From Dissophora ornata (taxonomy: Eukaryota > Mortierellomycota > Mortierellomycetes > Mortierellales > Mortierellaceae), in contig MU616737.1 in the NCBI GenBank assembly GCA_025201705.1, positions 1 through 47,768 on the forward strand: a stretch of DNA of 47,768 nt. Direction: 5' to 3'. The notes under the pieces are model-generated. The model ran no database searches, had not been told where the DNA came from, and was given only the letters and a program-made list of their open reading frames with translations. Positions within the stretch are counted from its first letter, which is position 1; each line of letters opens with the position of its first letter. A program made the translations under genes and the position numbers. This document shows positions 34,386 through 46,064 of this stretch, one piece after another.

Positions 34386-36369
34386 GTTTTTTGTGTGAGG
34401 AAGGGTGTTGCAGTGAGATAGTGAAGGAGCTCTTTTTCTCGAGAACGAAGGAGGGGATGCAACAGCTGTGGGAACAGAAGGCGGGTCGAGAAAAAGGGGT
34501 TGGAGGGAGGGGAAGGGAGAGGGGGCGCCTGCAAAAAAAGAAAAAGAAAAAAGAAAAGGAAAAAAAAAAAGAAAAAAGGAGGAAGGTGGTTGGCGAGGGC
34601 GAAAGGCAGTGTAGTTAAATATACATTCGCAAACAGAGTTCGGATCTGCATGACCAGAGACCAAGGGTGGAAAGGCATGTCCGCCAAAGTTATGGCCTTT
34701 GCACAATGTGTTACCACAGTTGGTGAAGCAACTGGCAAGCGACCATTGTCCTTTGTTGGGGTCTGGCCCTTGTAGCATGGTTTATCCGCACTCTTATCCT
34801 CTTTCTCTTCCCTATGCGCTGTATTCAGTTTTCCCAGCCCCGTACGAGCGGAGCAAACTGCAACAGCGGCGGCAAACTAGTGGTGACACCGTCATTCTTT
34901 TTTATAAAATGACCTACACTGCCACACCAGCGGTTTTCACGAGCATGGCCTTAAGATGAAGACGAAGGGAAAAAAAACCAAAACAGCGGCGTCGGGGCGA
35001 CAGAGCAAAATATCTATGTTCACGACAGTAGCCAGTGGCATTTCGTCTGTATCCATCTTCTCTGTTCTACTTCTTTATTACGCTGTGCGGTTCTTCAATG
35101 GTGTGAGTTCCGTTGTTTGTTGTTTGTTTGTTGTTTGTTTGTTTAGCTTTTGGGGACAGGGTTTGAGCAAAGCATGCAAAAATAGAGCACAGAGGAAGAT
35201 CTTGGGCGAAAAACGTGTCTGTTGTCTTTGTGGCCCCTTATTTTCCACTGTGAGTTTTGGAAGGACACTACAAACTGTACCGTGCCCAGATCCTACATGT
35301 ACTCCGAGGAACAAATTCCAAAGGGAGAAATACTGAGGCGCGTGGTTGAAATGCAAAAATGACTGCACCGCCACTGCAAAGGAGACATGGTGTGGTCTTT
35401 TGTGTGTGTCCACGTGAACAGCGCCTCCTCCCTCCATCTCACACGCTTTCCTTCTTCATTCAATTGCCAGACGATAATCTAACCGCATGTATGAGTTTCA
35501 CAGCTTGTCCAATGAATCAAAGAGATGCACGGTATTGATAGGCCTATCGACCTGAACTGCCATAGCGGCCACACCGCGGTTTCGCCTAGGCCCTTTTCCA
35601 TGTGCCACCGCCGGCTGTCAGTGCGTACTTCTAGAATATCTCGCTGCTTTTCAGGCTTCTTGTGCAACAGAGGTGTCTTGAACTCTTGATTCACCAGCAG
35701 GGCATTTGCTCCAAACCCGGTACATGCTGCGATTATCACAGCACCGCGCTTGTGCCCAGAAACAAAGCGTATTTTGTTTCATCCACATGTCCGAAAGCAA
35801 GAGTCCATCGACTCTCAATCGGACGCAAGCATGCGAGGTACTTTTCAGTGTTCTTGGTATGCAACGCTATTGGCCGGCGTGCGACGCTTCTCTTGTGTGA
35901 CGGGGGTCGCTATTCAGAACTGGGGTTTTGTCTTGAAACCATGTACATGTACAGTACTGTTCTCATTCACTCACATGGAGAACCAAGCTGCCACGCAGGA
36001 GGCAGCAATGCCGTCGTTGACCGACGTATTTGTGCTCTCTTTCAGCCTGACTCTCCTCCTCGGTCCTCACTCCATGTCGTTCGTGTCTCGTACTCCATCT
36101 CTCTCACGCTTTTCTCTAGATGACTTCATTCTGACCTTTGAATGGCTAAACAGTTTTGGACGGAGGGAATGGCTACAACACTGCACCTTGACAGGAACAC
36201 CAAGTGAGTGAGCCGCTGCTTTTCTCCTATTTATACCAAACTGCACATTTTATATGCTCTATTTTCACTGACGCGCTTCAATCTTTGCCGGCAGCGGTAG
36301 ACTAACAGAAGGCGCAGGATGTGGAAAGAATTCAACTGGAAATGGATAATCGAGAGTAACAGAACCAAC
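34386..36369. other. Gene-poor region upstream of the Kelch gene
   Basis: I see no convincing gene here. It contains a purine-rich block on the plus strand at about 34490-34590 (CT-rich in the Kelch direction) and TTGTTTG repeats near 35110-35145. Short frames at 34956-35336 and 35662-36211 lack motifs and look like chance. Confidence 0.45.
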
Positions 36370-38960
36370 AGCAACAACAGCAACAGCAGCTTCAAAAGCA
36401 ACAGCAGAAGGCTGAGACGAGAGCAGGCAAGAGAGTGCCAGCTCCGGATGCGCCAAAACGAGCGACTAAGCGGCGTGTCGGCAGGTTCACCACGGGAGTA
36501 ACCACTGCAGAGAGTCGACTCTATTCTCAGGAGAACGCAGCAGCAGAAGGTAGGGCCAATGCACTTGCAGCTCTAGATTATCAACACTCGCTTGCCGAGA
36601 GGACAAAAGTCCAATATAGGCTATATCAACGGCATTGGAATGTATGTGACCTTGCTTGAACTATCTTCTAATGATATGACGTACTTTTATGTCTCGATGT
36701 TACTCTTCTTCTCATACGGGACTGGCGCACCCGTAAGGGGTATGCGGACAAACCATCTGTATACTATGAAAGTTTTCTCGTTTATGTGCGTGAACTGGTT
36801 GCTGACGAAGTGGTCATCATGGATAATGATTACCATAGTCTAACCCATTCGCGTACATGCCACCGGGGAATATGAAGGCGATCTCTCATCGTCTGAGACG
36901 ATCGATACATACATCGAAGCGGTTGTATATCATTACGAGACCGAAAAAGCATGTACCCGCATCTTTCAGACAGAAAAAACGGTCCAATCTTCGCACCCAC
37001 GAGGTCAGGACATTGTCCGTTTGTGAAAGCTGAGGTTCAATACATCCACACATTTGTTTTTGATGATTTAACTGGCTGAATTTGGCTGACCATGTGCAGT
37101 GTATTCATTCTGATACTCTGTATTGATGCCTTATTTCAATGGATACCACCAGACCAGTCGGAGTAACAAGCGGATCGAATGACTGTGAATGATGCATACT
37201 CAATGAGCCTGCTAAGGCAGCTCGTGAAAATCAACTAAACGCGGTCATACATGCACCAGAATGCGGTGTCAAGACGCAAAAGCTAGCCAGCGCCCATGAT
37301 CGACTATGTTTTTCATGGAATCAGTTTATGATCACATGCGGACAAAATATCTTGGACGCCAGGATCAACAGTCTGTTTCCGCACATTCACTCAACAGGCG
37401 AGAGCGTCCAGCAGCTTGCGTCCGCAATTGTACTTGAGACCGCCGACGACAAGACCGGCCAGGACCACGCAATTTACTCATCATGCATCCGTAATACGGA
37501 CGTGGAGATATGTCCCATCAGCGCCTTTGCGTTCTATCTTCTTGAGAGATGGATGGCAGGATCTACTTGTTTTTTTGTTCGTTTTGATGTCGCGGCACAA
37601 GCATGTGAAGCATGTATAATCAGTAGTAGCTATTCGCGCGCCTTGATCCTTATGTGTAACAAAGAAGCCTTGTAATCCAACAAGAAATTCTTCCCGATCT
37701 TTGGCCCCAATGAGGAAACCTGCTTGTGGTAATCTTCGCTTTGTTAGTACGCGGGCTGTGGAGCGAAGAGGCAACGCTATATACATTGACACACTGATAT
37801 CTGACCAGTAATGCATTTCAACATCTGTCAATGCCATATGTCGTTGAAGAAAGCGATGACAACAGCAGGCCACGACTCTGGCAAGGTTACCCATGCTGGC
37901 CGCAAAGCTGGTGCGCAGTATGCGCAGGACAGTGGAGCTGGCCTGGAGGAGATTGTTGCGCAAGGCAATTTGGATTATATCCGGATGGTCATCTACCACA
38001 TGCATTCAGTTGCAGAGCTAATATCGTATGCTGTGGTGGGCTTCGCTAGTTAGGAGTTTCGGTCCCCAATATCGTTGACATTCCTCCATGCGATCCCAAA
38101 GGCAAAATTTTCCATTGATTGTGGAACTCTTCCCTAGCAACCCAGACTGGCCGAAGCGCGTGGAAACTGTCATGATGGATTTCCCGGAGGAGGTTAACCG
38201 CCCTTTGATCCAGCGGCAAACAATACCCAACAAACTCTAGGTCGGTGATCCGGCTCACGATTGTCCTAGCACACTTGCGAAAGGTCATCCTCCAAGATGC
38301 GGTCGTTTTGATGGGAGCTACCCATGATCCACAGTGCCCGAACGTTCAGCATCATCTTCTTCCTTCTTTGGATGCCAGTTTTCGCTTCAGCAGCGTTCCG
38401 TACGTTCAACATGGAGCCACAAGAGCGTATGCATACTGCAATATCATTAATGACAGACAGTCCTGCCAGCGATCATGAAAGGATTCGAGGCTTTGAGCGC
38501 TAATATGTCCTCCCTTGACAGATTTGTACAAGCAGATCTTGGAGTTAAGTTAGAAGCAAAAGTCGATATTGCAATTGGCCTTGGGCCAAGTCGCTTCAGG
38601 ACAAGATTTAAGGAATCGACAGCCAGCTTCTTGCTATTTCTCAAGAGATCCAGAGCGCCTTCAGTAGTGCTGGTAGGACAATGAATCACACTGTGGGCGA
38701 GATCTCAGCGCTGCAGACACAGATGCAGCAAACGGAGCAGCAAGGCTTCCAACAGCCCTTGCAGCATCCGCCCAAGGACAGCAGAGATATCAAGGACAGC
38801 AGGGACAAGCAAGCAGTTCTGCACCAGACGTCAGATACAGCCTGGAGACTACACAGCTCCAGGCAACCATGCTGTGATGCAATCAACAGCAGCAGTTTCA
38901 AAAACCAACGAGAGGTATAAGGCACACAAATTGAACCTATCCCGGAAGCCTGCACAGCAC
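36370..38960 (+). pseudogene. Degenerate Crypton-like tyrosine recombinase (NDC10-type core)
   Basis: Pieces in order on the plus strand match a Crypton YR protein but cannot be read as one frame. At 36376-36641 there is a Gln-rich lead, then a segment ending SLAERTKVQYRLYQRHWN (N-terminal core-binding region). Next comes a GTATGT donor whose expected acceptor at about 36719 reads GG instead of AG, followed by DWRTRKGYADKPSVYYESFL up to a TGA. At 37328-37600 is DDKTGQDHAIYSSCIRNTDV, then EICPISAFAFYLLERW, the conserved NDC10_II/Crypton core. At 37835-38000 is KVTHAGRKAGAQYAQDSGAG, containing the H-x-x-R motif, then NLDYIRMVIYHM. At 38475-38920 a charged, Gln-rich C-terminal region continues in two frames. 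There is a TAA just upstream of the lead and frame changes between blocks. I found no terminal repeats, as expected for Cryptons. The ends are approximate. Confidence 0.7.
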
Positions 38961-39062
38961 GTGACATGCTCCATCAAGGTGTTCCCATCGACAAGCATTG
39001 GACATTAATATATTTGAAATTTTTTGGGGAAGCGAGGTGGAATAAAGCGTTGTCAAGGGTAA

Positions 39063-39524
39063 CTACGCTTCGCACGAAGCGGAACTGTGCAAGACACATG
39101 CTTCCTTTGAAGAAACCACACCTCGTCAAATCGCTGAAAGCACCTCAAGGAACGCTACTTGTTTTTTGTGCTTTGTGAAGTACAAAAACCATTGTTGCTT
39201 CGTGAAGTGTGGTTTGAAGTGTTGATTTAAACTGGAAACATCATTGAGGGGGTCAATTTTTCTTCTCTGCCCAATTCTTTTTCTTCTTCCTCTTTCGCTA
39301 TGTGCTCAGAGGGCCTTCAATCTTTTCGCTTTTCTCATGGGTGTGTCGGCATCCACTCTTGCAGGTTGGGAGAGCGAGACGAAGAAGTGGACAAGGACGA
39401 GGATGACATGGTGCTTTGTAAACAGCGAAAGTAAACCGATGGGAATATTTTTTGAAAAAACTACGCTTCAAACTACGCTTCGTTTCGAAAGAGTCGCGCT
39501 TCAATTTCTACGCTTCACGAAGCG
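39063..39524. repeat. Cluster of CTACGCTTC motifs and CGCTTC/GAAGCG hairpins
   Basis: CTACGCTTC occurs at 39063-39071, 39461-39469, 39473-39481 and 39508-39516. Two copies continue into perfect short inverted repeats: CGCTTCG-CA-CGAAGCG (39066-39081) and CGCTTC-AC-GAAGCG (39511-39524). A related CTTC-GT-GAAG lies at 39198-39207. No gene overlaps convincingly. The cluster begins just after the Crypton relic. Confidence 0.7.
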
Positions 39525-41053
39525 GAAACAACTCCTCGTCAAAACACAAACAATTTATTTTGAAATCTGCAATAATACGAAATATAGAGCGCTCTTCCGT
39601 CACAGTATACCTCGAAACCTCCGTATTCTCCGTGCATGTTACTCTCTTGTGTATAGCCCCAGAAGCTGGCGTGCATGTACAGGTAAAAGGATGGATGGAG
39701 TACGAATGCGCTCTGTCCGATTTGAGTGACGAGTTTGCTGCAGCTCACAAGGCACATCACAAAAGCAATGTGATGAGAAGAACACTGAGGTCTGAAGAGT
39801 ATACCAGACAGTCGTGATTAACGTTTGTTTGTCCAGCTACGCCCTTAAGTCTTTTACTCAGTCGCGTTGACCATCAAATAGCTCCCTAGCAATGATCTGG
39901 CTCTAGAGTGTGTATACAGGCTCAGTGAGACGATTAGACGAATCGAAACTAGTTTCCTCCACCTCCGAACATGTTGATCCATTGAGTGCTTTCTATTCCG
40001 GTCTATTTGGGTGAGGTTTAGTCCGCGTTTTCATGTTGAATATGCTTTCCTAACAGATCCAAGGATTTGAAGGGCTTGTTTTGCGCACAGCCAGGCGCCT
40101 TGTTGAAGGTTACTGTTATGTCTATTAAATCTCGATCGACTCTTGGAGACTTTTAAAGTTGCGCAAGTCAGATCAAGGAACGTTTATCGATCTCACATAG
40201 CGAGGCGTTCAAGGGAAACAGACGCGAACCACAGTGGTTTGTCCACGGACTGTCGAACGAGAGGAACATGTTCGAGAGCTCACTTGGCATTGGACCCTGG
40301 AAATGATAAAAATCAAGACGGTTGGACGACCCTGTGGGGTTTTCACCGGGTAAAAGTTCGGAAATTATTTTGTGTCTGGTATTTAGAAGAGCAGTAGCGT
40401 TCGAATGCTCTCGAAGCACGGCATGTTTGTACATTTGTCTGTCGGCGTGATCCGTCTCCTGTCCATTCTTGCATTCATGGAAGGACTCAGATGCGTCTCC
40501 ATCTGGGCTGTTAGGGCTGTTAGCAGTGGCTGAAAAGTGCCAACGCCTCTGGCCAGGGGCAATTGTAGGACCTGTATATTTGTATGGTATATTCAGGAAC
40601 ACAGAAAACTCTGATGATAAAAATACACCGCTCCCAATTATTCACTCAAAAATACTGCCAGTGCAGAGAGCCTGCGCCCCATTTGCCTTGTGCTGCCTGA
40701 TTTCAAGAGAATGCCGTATGTTTCAGCATGTATGGCAACAAGTATTTATACCCTGTCCATTTTCTATCCGCAGACGGGTAATCAGTCCGTATGCCCCAAA
40801 CGAGGTTGTCGAGCTTACCGGGCCCCTTGCGGATTTGATTGTGCCAAACTTTAAATTCAGGAGAGCAATACAGTAGACTAATAAAGGAATGAAATATCAG
40901 CGTTATCCAATAGATGACCAACCAGACTTCGAATCCCAAAAAATCATGTTGGCTCTTACTGTGGCGGGCTCGCTCTCACTCTCACCTGTAGAACATATTT
41001 ACTTCTGACAACGACACGCTGTAATTTCGGCTAGTGTTAGGTCCAGTCTTTTG
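39525..41053. other. Gene-poor region before the LysM gene
   Basis: I see no supportable gene here. A minus-strand frame at 40939-40703 (LSEFKVW-like segment with LDNLVWGIRTDYPSADRKW) shares a short stretch with another minus-strand frame at 45519-45884. Otherwise only short unrelated frames are present. Confidence 0.4.
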
Positions 41054-41060
41054 TATAAAA
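41054..41060 (+). promoter_or_regulatory. TATA box of the LysM gene
   Basis: TATAAAA lies 131 bp before the ATG and is followed by a C/A-rich leader (ACCCTAATCCCC and similar). Strong core promoters of this form suit highly expressed secreted proteins. Confidence 0.7.
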
Positions 41061-41184
41061 GGAATCGATGTGTCCATCTATATTATTTTCTTCAAGTCAC
41101 ACTTCCCCTTCCAGAAACCCATCACATACCTGCACCCTAATCCCCTATTAACCCTAAACCACCAACCCTCATACCATATACATC

Positions 41185-41905
41185 ATGAAGTTCTCCGCCC
41201 CCCTCCTCGTCCTCGCCGTCGTCGCCTCCCAGGCCATGGCTGTCGTCCCCATCCCCATCAAGGAGTGCCAGAAGACCGTTATTGTCAAGCCCACCGACAC
41301 TGGCTGCGACCAATTGTAATTATATTTTTTCTACTTGCTATACAGTTGACGAGTTAAATATGTGGACAAATGAATGGAGGAGGCATAAATTTCTAACCTC
41401 GTATTCGCCTCCGTCTTGTGCAATAAATGAAACGAATAGCGCTCACGCCAACGGATGCACCTTCAAGGACTTGCTTCGCTGGAACGATAAGTTGCGTCCC
41501 GACTGTGCCAACTTGGATGCTGGTGCTGCTCTCTGCGTCTTGGCCCCCGCCAACTTGCCCCCTAGGACCACGACCACCCCAGTTGCCAAACCTACGACCC
41601 CAGCTGCCAAGCCTACCACCCCAGCTGCCAAGCCTACTACGACTCCTGCTCTTAAGCCTAAGCCTACCAAGACTCCCGCTCCTAAGCCCAAGCCTACCAA
41701 GACTCCTGCTCCTAAGCCCAAGGCTACCAAGACTCCTGCTCCTAAGCCCAAGGCTACCAAGACTCCTGCTCCCAAGTCCAAGCCTACCAAGACTCCTGCT
41801 CATAAGCCCAAGCCTACCAAGACTCCTGCCCCTAAGCCCAAGCATACCAAGACCACTCCTGCCCACAAGAAGCCCACGCCCACCAAGTCTGCCAGCCAGC
41901 TCTAG
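41185..41905 (+). CDS. Secreted LysM-domain protein with Lys/Pro/Thr repeat tail
   Basis: Two exons (41185-41315, 41440-41905) join at phase 2 to give 198 aa. The signal peptide is MKFSAPLLVLAVVASQAMA. A single LysM domain follows at about residues 27-82. It starts ECQKTVIVKPTDTGCDQFAH, crosses the intron at CDQ-F, and ends with CTFKDLLRWNDKLRP then DCANLDAGAALCVLAP. The four Cys in the C..C..C..C arrangement and the LRWNDKL helix are typical of fungal LysM proteins. LysM binds chitin-type N-acetylglucosamine polymers, and secreted fungal forms act on the wall or shield chitin from hosts; which applies here is unknown. The tail is six full and one broken copy of P/A-TKTPAPKPK, strongly basic and likely extended. 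Codons are mostly C/G-ending, as in highly expressed genes. Confidence 0.9.
41663..41842 (+). repeat. Six 30-bp tandem repeats encoding PTKTPAPKPK
   Basis: Six in-frame 30-bp units encode P/A-T-K-T-P-A-P/H-K-P/S-K, and a degenerate seventh follows (HTKTTPAHKK). The near-identical codons suggest recent expansion, so copy number is likely to vary. Confidence 0.9.
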
Positions 41906-43472
41906 TGAACGTCTACGATGTGTGAGGAGCATAAGAAAAGCGTGGATATGCAACGCTATGGTCGCTGCAATACGCAACGTGGCACATACTTCTGAAGCGC
42001 GACAGAGTTGGCCGACTAGTAAAACAATAAAAACAATACGCTATTTCATTTTTTTTTGCCTAGACTAGCACTAAAAAAAAATGCTTACAGAAAACATATG
42101 TTAATAAGCATGTTATCGGAAACCCCGTTAGCTTGCGTCCTATAACTCGCTTCATTGAAGGCACGAAGGTGTTGGAATGTCGCTTCGTCGATTTCTTGCT
42201 TTCTTGTAAGGGAAAAAACGGTGGCTATCAAGAACAAAATGCGGGCACGGGAGGCGTAGGTACTTATTTTTAATGATAAAATGCTATTTAACGCTTTTGA
42301 GTTTAAACGAAGGCATCATTCAAGTGCTTTTGATGGGGTTTTCACTCTTCCACATAGGATGCCGATGTTGACAGTGACAGTAACGGGAACGGAGACATCG
42401 TGTGTGAGGTCGACGCGTCTGCGACACAGAAACTCGTGACGGACGTCAGGCTTGAGGCATTGTTTTTGAGAAACTTTTCAGCCGTGATGACGTCTAACGG
42501 GAGTTGCTTTGGCGATTCGTGTTTTTCACTGAGACTATTTCCCGTGGATGTGAGCCGTAAGGATTTTACGGACTGGAGGTCTAGCGAACACTTGCCACCG
42601 AGACGTAGGGACCTTTTGTCGGATACAGGAAAAGATAGATGTCTTATGTTGAGATAGAACCGACTGAAGAGGGCTTGAGACGCAGGGCGTCGAACAACCC
42701 TGGATGGGATGGTACTGTATTCCAGAGCGGCGGACGGAAGCCTGATAGCCATGACTCAAAGGCGAGACGCGAGGAGAGAAGCGATGGGGCATCAAATTGG
42801 GCACCAATGCACTCAAGGACAGATGATTGGAGAGATTCAGGAACAAGGCTTTGCTGTGCCTGTCGTGTCGGCCTTGCTTGCATGGCCGAGTCGCACATTG
42901 CCGACGTGGAGGCAGCATTTAAACGTTCGCAGGGAACTCAATAGAGAAGGTGGTGGCGCTATTTGTGCTCCACTTCTCTAGTACGAGAGGAACCTTTCAT
43001 TGGTGCTTGATCAGGCAGTGACCCAAAGCTATCATCCGTTGGACTACGGCAGAACACCTCGAAGTCAGAATTCGCGCTGGAACGCTGAATATGAATAGAC
43101 CTTCGAGTCCCGAATCGCCAGTTCCCTCTCCGATTGCCAAAGCTTCGACGCGTCGAGGGAAAAGTGATAAGCCACCAATTTCTGCTCGCGTGGACATGTC
43201 TGTGGCATTTGTGAGGAATGATCTAGTTTTTTTGAGCGAGTGCATAAAATACTTCGAATGGACCCTATGTCCTGAAGGTCATGAAAAACCTCCCAGAGTA
43301 AGCAGCCAAGGAAACCTCGCATAGTGGCACAATCTTTGTCCTTGTCTTTCCATTGTCCTCGCCTTTGTCTTGCTCTTCCCTCGCCGTTGATATCCCGTTT
43401 TTTTCTTAATATTCTTTGGTATTCCCTTGTCTCTTGATATTCGTTTTCTATTGGTAATTCCTCTTCTCGCTC
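41906..43472. other. Region with weak plus-strand open frames, no assigned gene
   Basis: Three plus-strand segments look somewhat protein-like but are in different frames: about 42357-42657 (after CCACATAG; includes LVTDVRLEALFLRNFSAV and ends DTGKDRCLMLR), 42639-42944 (MSYVEIEPTEEGLRRRASN) and 43091-43324 (MNRPSSPESPVPSPIAKA, then VAFVRNDLVFLSECIKYFEW). A further segment at about 42080-42210 (NPVSLRPITRFIEGTKVLEC) ends at a GTAAGG, but its phase does not fit the next acceptor. This may be a decayed gene; I do not assign one. Confidence 0.3.
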
Positions 43473-43963
43473 TCATACTATACGACATTCAAAATCGACG
43501 AGTTTATGTGGTATCCTTTCAAAAATGTTTGCGAATCTCAATGCTGACCCCTGACCTAGCCTGATGTTGGAGCCGTGGGTACTTAGGCGAGAGCTGGCGC
43601 TAGCGGTAACGGTGGCGTTCTTGGCAATGTTGAAAGCAGGGGCGGTACATTTGAAGCTACCGCTTATCCCTGGGTTAGCAGACCATCCGGAGCCTTGGCA
43701 CTTCCAAGCGCTGCACAAAGTCGGCTATATTAGATATTAGGCAAAAAGGGAATGTTAATCGCTTTAATTGCCTGTGTACCAAATACTATAACAATTTCAG
43801 TTGCGACTTACTGCTCAATCGGCCGCAACCAACATGGGAGCATCTGGGATGGCACCGTTAGCGCGCCAGCAAAAAGCACTAGCTCATCTAAAGAGGCAGT
43901 GCAGCTCTGTCCCATGCCATGATTTAGTGCGAGACACTCCTCTTTTTCGTTTTTGAAGTTCAT
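43473..43963 (-). CDS. Candidate two-exon small protein, family unknown
   Basis: Exon 1 (43963-43812, from ATG) reads MNFKNEKEECLALNHGMGQS, then LDELVLFAGALTVPSQMLPC and WLRPIE. A GTAAGT donor and a GTGCAG acceptor define an intron at 43711-43811. The join makes His and continues HAWKCQGSGWSANPGISGSF, KCTAPAFNIAKNATVTASAS, and on to TGA at 43473. The total is 129 aa, or 135 if the in-frame ATG at 43981 is used. The start of exon 2 has the C-ending codon bias of the secreted-protein genes nearby and two Cys with a Ser-Gly-Trp motif. No signal peptide is visible in exon 1, so the true 5' end may lie elsewhere or this may be part of a broken gene. Confidence 0.35.
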
Positions 43964-43981
43964 ATCATGCGTGATGTACAT

Positions 43982-46064
43982 GTACTATTTTTCGGTGCCG
44001 CGAACTCGTCGCACTCTATCTACAGGAATTGTAAGGCATATCGAGGCCTCGGTCAATGCGACCAATTTTGAACGTACCTTGGATGGTAAGCCTTTGAGGG
44101 AAAAAGGTCCACGAAATGGCGATGCGAGAATTACAAGGCACTGTCTACCCAATCTTGTTTCCAAAATTTCTAGAGGCGACTCGCCCGGTCAGAGATAAGC
44201 TATCCAATGGCCCCCAAGAAACTACTGGTGACTATTGCGCAGCTTAGACACGAGCGCGCTTTTAACCTTGCTCATTCTCAGGGAAACAGCTTCCTTCTGG
44301 AAAGGATGGTGGAAAGACAAGAGCAGTCCAAGGTCCAAAGACATACTTTGGCGCTACCATGACAACAAACTGAGCTGCGCACGACAACTACACAAGACTA
44401 CACAAGATTACTCCAACGACGTTCCCCACACCACTCTGCCACACATGCCAAGGAGAGTAGACGCAAGACTACATGCTCTTTGAGTACTCACCAAAGAGCA
44501 CTGTTTGCAACACGATACTCACAAGATACACGACATTACTCAACCCAGTCCGCCCCTCCTTCCAACGCTCATTGGACCCCAAGCACCGCCTCTTCTGGTA
44601 ACTTCGCACTTCCGGCTCTCACAGCAACAAGTGATCGCGGCCTCCCTCCTCGGCATATGGGAGCACCATTGGAGCACCAAACTCGGAGACACTCCTTTCA
44701 CCAGCCTTGGCGAACTTAATAGTGCAGAAAAACACAGAGCCGTAGTACAAAAGCAACCAGAACAGAATCACAGAGCGTAGAAAATCGTCACATAACACAC
44801 CTGACACGGTGAGTGAAGTAAATTAAACTTCTCAGGGAAACCAAAATGTCTGCGATTTGATCCCTGCACATTCCTCTACACAAGAATCAGGAGGGTTTTT
44901 TTTTATTAACAAGGACTCCCAAGCAAAGATTCAGGAGGTGCAACAGAGTCCAGACATGCAGAGGCATCCCGATGCCTCGGGCCCTTAGAACTCGACCGCT
45001 AGGTAGTTGGTGGAGTCATATCAGTACCATCGTCTATCCTGACAGGCGCATATCAATATAAGTGCATGTGAATTTTAAGATGGTTTCTCAACGTACAAAA
45101 TACAGATGCTCTCGACAATTCTTAATAACGACAAATGCATTGCGGAAAGTAGATAAAAGTAGTGGGGTTATCACAAATCCCCCAGCTGGGCGTAATATAT
45201 CCTATCAACTTTCTAGGTGTATTTAGTTCATGGATGGGAAGCAATTTCCAGATTGCAAAGACAAACATGTTGCCAGACCTGAGAGACGTCACTATGGTTG
45301 AATGGCCATAAAGCACTACTAATAGTAGGGTCTTGTGGGATGTAAATGGAGAAAGGGAGAAAAGAGTTTATATTAGCAACGGCAGAGTTCTTGATGCTAC
45401 GAGACTGAACGATAGCAGTGAATCACTAGGACAGAGTAAGAGTGCGGGAGAGGAGGCACGATACTCGGACAACAGGACAAAGTATTCTGATTGAGAGCTT
45501 GTTCAAATAGGAATTAGATCATTGGGCGTTCAAGACATCAATGACACCATGCATCAGGACATAGTTCGATAGTTTGCCCAGCGCCCAGTGTGAAAGGCCA
45601 CGCGGTATTTGAAGATTCGATGTTCTGGCAGGCAGTATAAACAACAACAAACAGCTACCGTCGACCGACGGTTCTGATTTAAAGACATCCCGATGCAGGT
45701 GAATGAGGCCCAAAATGCAATTTATGGGCGCGTTGCACCAAACGAGTTTATCAGAAGTTTTTTGTGCAACCTTAAATTTGGGCTGTAGGATGCCCGTTCG
45801 TATTTTTAGCCCGTACACGCTATTGCAAGGTACTGTCTGAACGCGAATTCGTGGGGTAACTCTCTGCCGCTCCAGTCGTTTCACTGGCGCCGATGTTTAC
45901 GACAAGATACGCGTCTCTCAAAAACCCTTGCACATGGCCCTGAAATGACTTCCGATGAGAGCATCTTGCACCCTGTGCAAATAGTACCCTGGTTATTCTC
46001 AATCACTTGGTTGACGAAATAGAGGGTGTGGGCGATAGGGCATACCGAAGGGCGCGTAAAAACG
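43982..46064. other. Gene-poor region with possible retroelement tail
   Basis: No firm gene. At 44568-44780 a plus-strand frame reads RLSQQQVIAASLLGIWEHHW then TPFTSLGELNSAEKH, which in character resembles the C-terminal tail of LINE-type reverse-transcriptase ORFs (xxIWxHHW...TPF). A minus-strand frame at 45884-45519 (121 codons) lacks recognised motifs. Between them I see only AT-rich sequence and ACACAAGA repeats near 44385-44410. Confidence 0.35.

Noticed and set aside
34386..34778. N-terminal extension of the Kelch frame to 34778
   Set aside because: It lacks an ATG start, is compositionally CT-rich leader sequence, and the internal ATG begins a good signal peptide.
35662..36211. Two overlapping 153-codon plus-strand frames
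   Set aside because: They overlap in different frames over the same bases, without recognisable domains, signal peptide or splice sites.
41663..41842. Regular 30-bp repeats as a CRISPR-like array
   Set aside because: The repeats are head-to-tail coding units without spacers, in a eukaryotic gene.
41393..42068. Long Leu/Pro/Ser- and Gly/Leu-rich frames on both strands over the LysM gene
   Set aside because: They are alternative readings of the 30-bp repeat; the LysM frame has the signal peptide, intron and domain.
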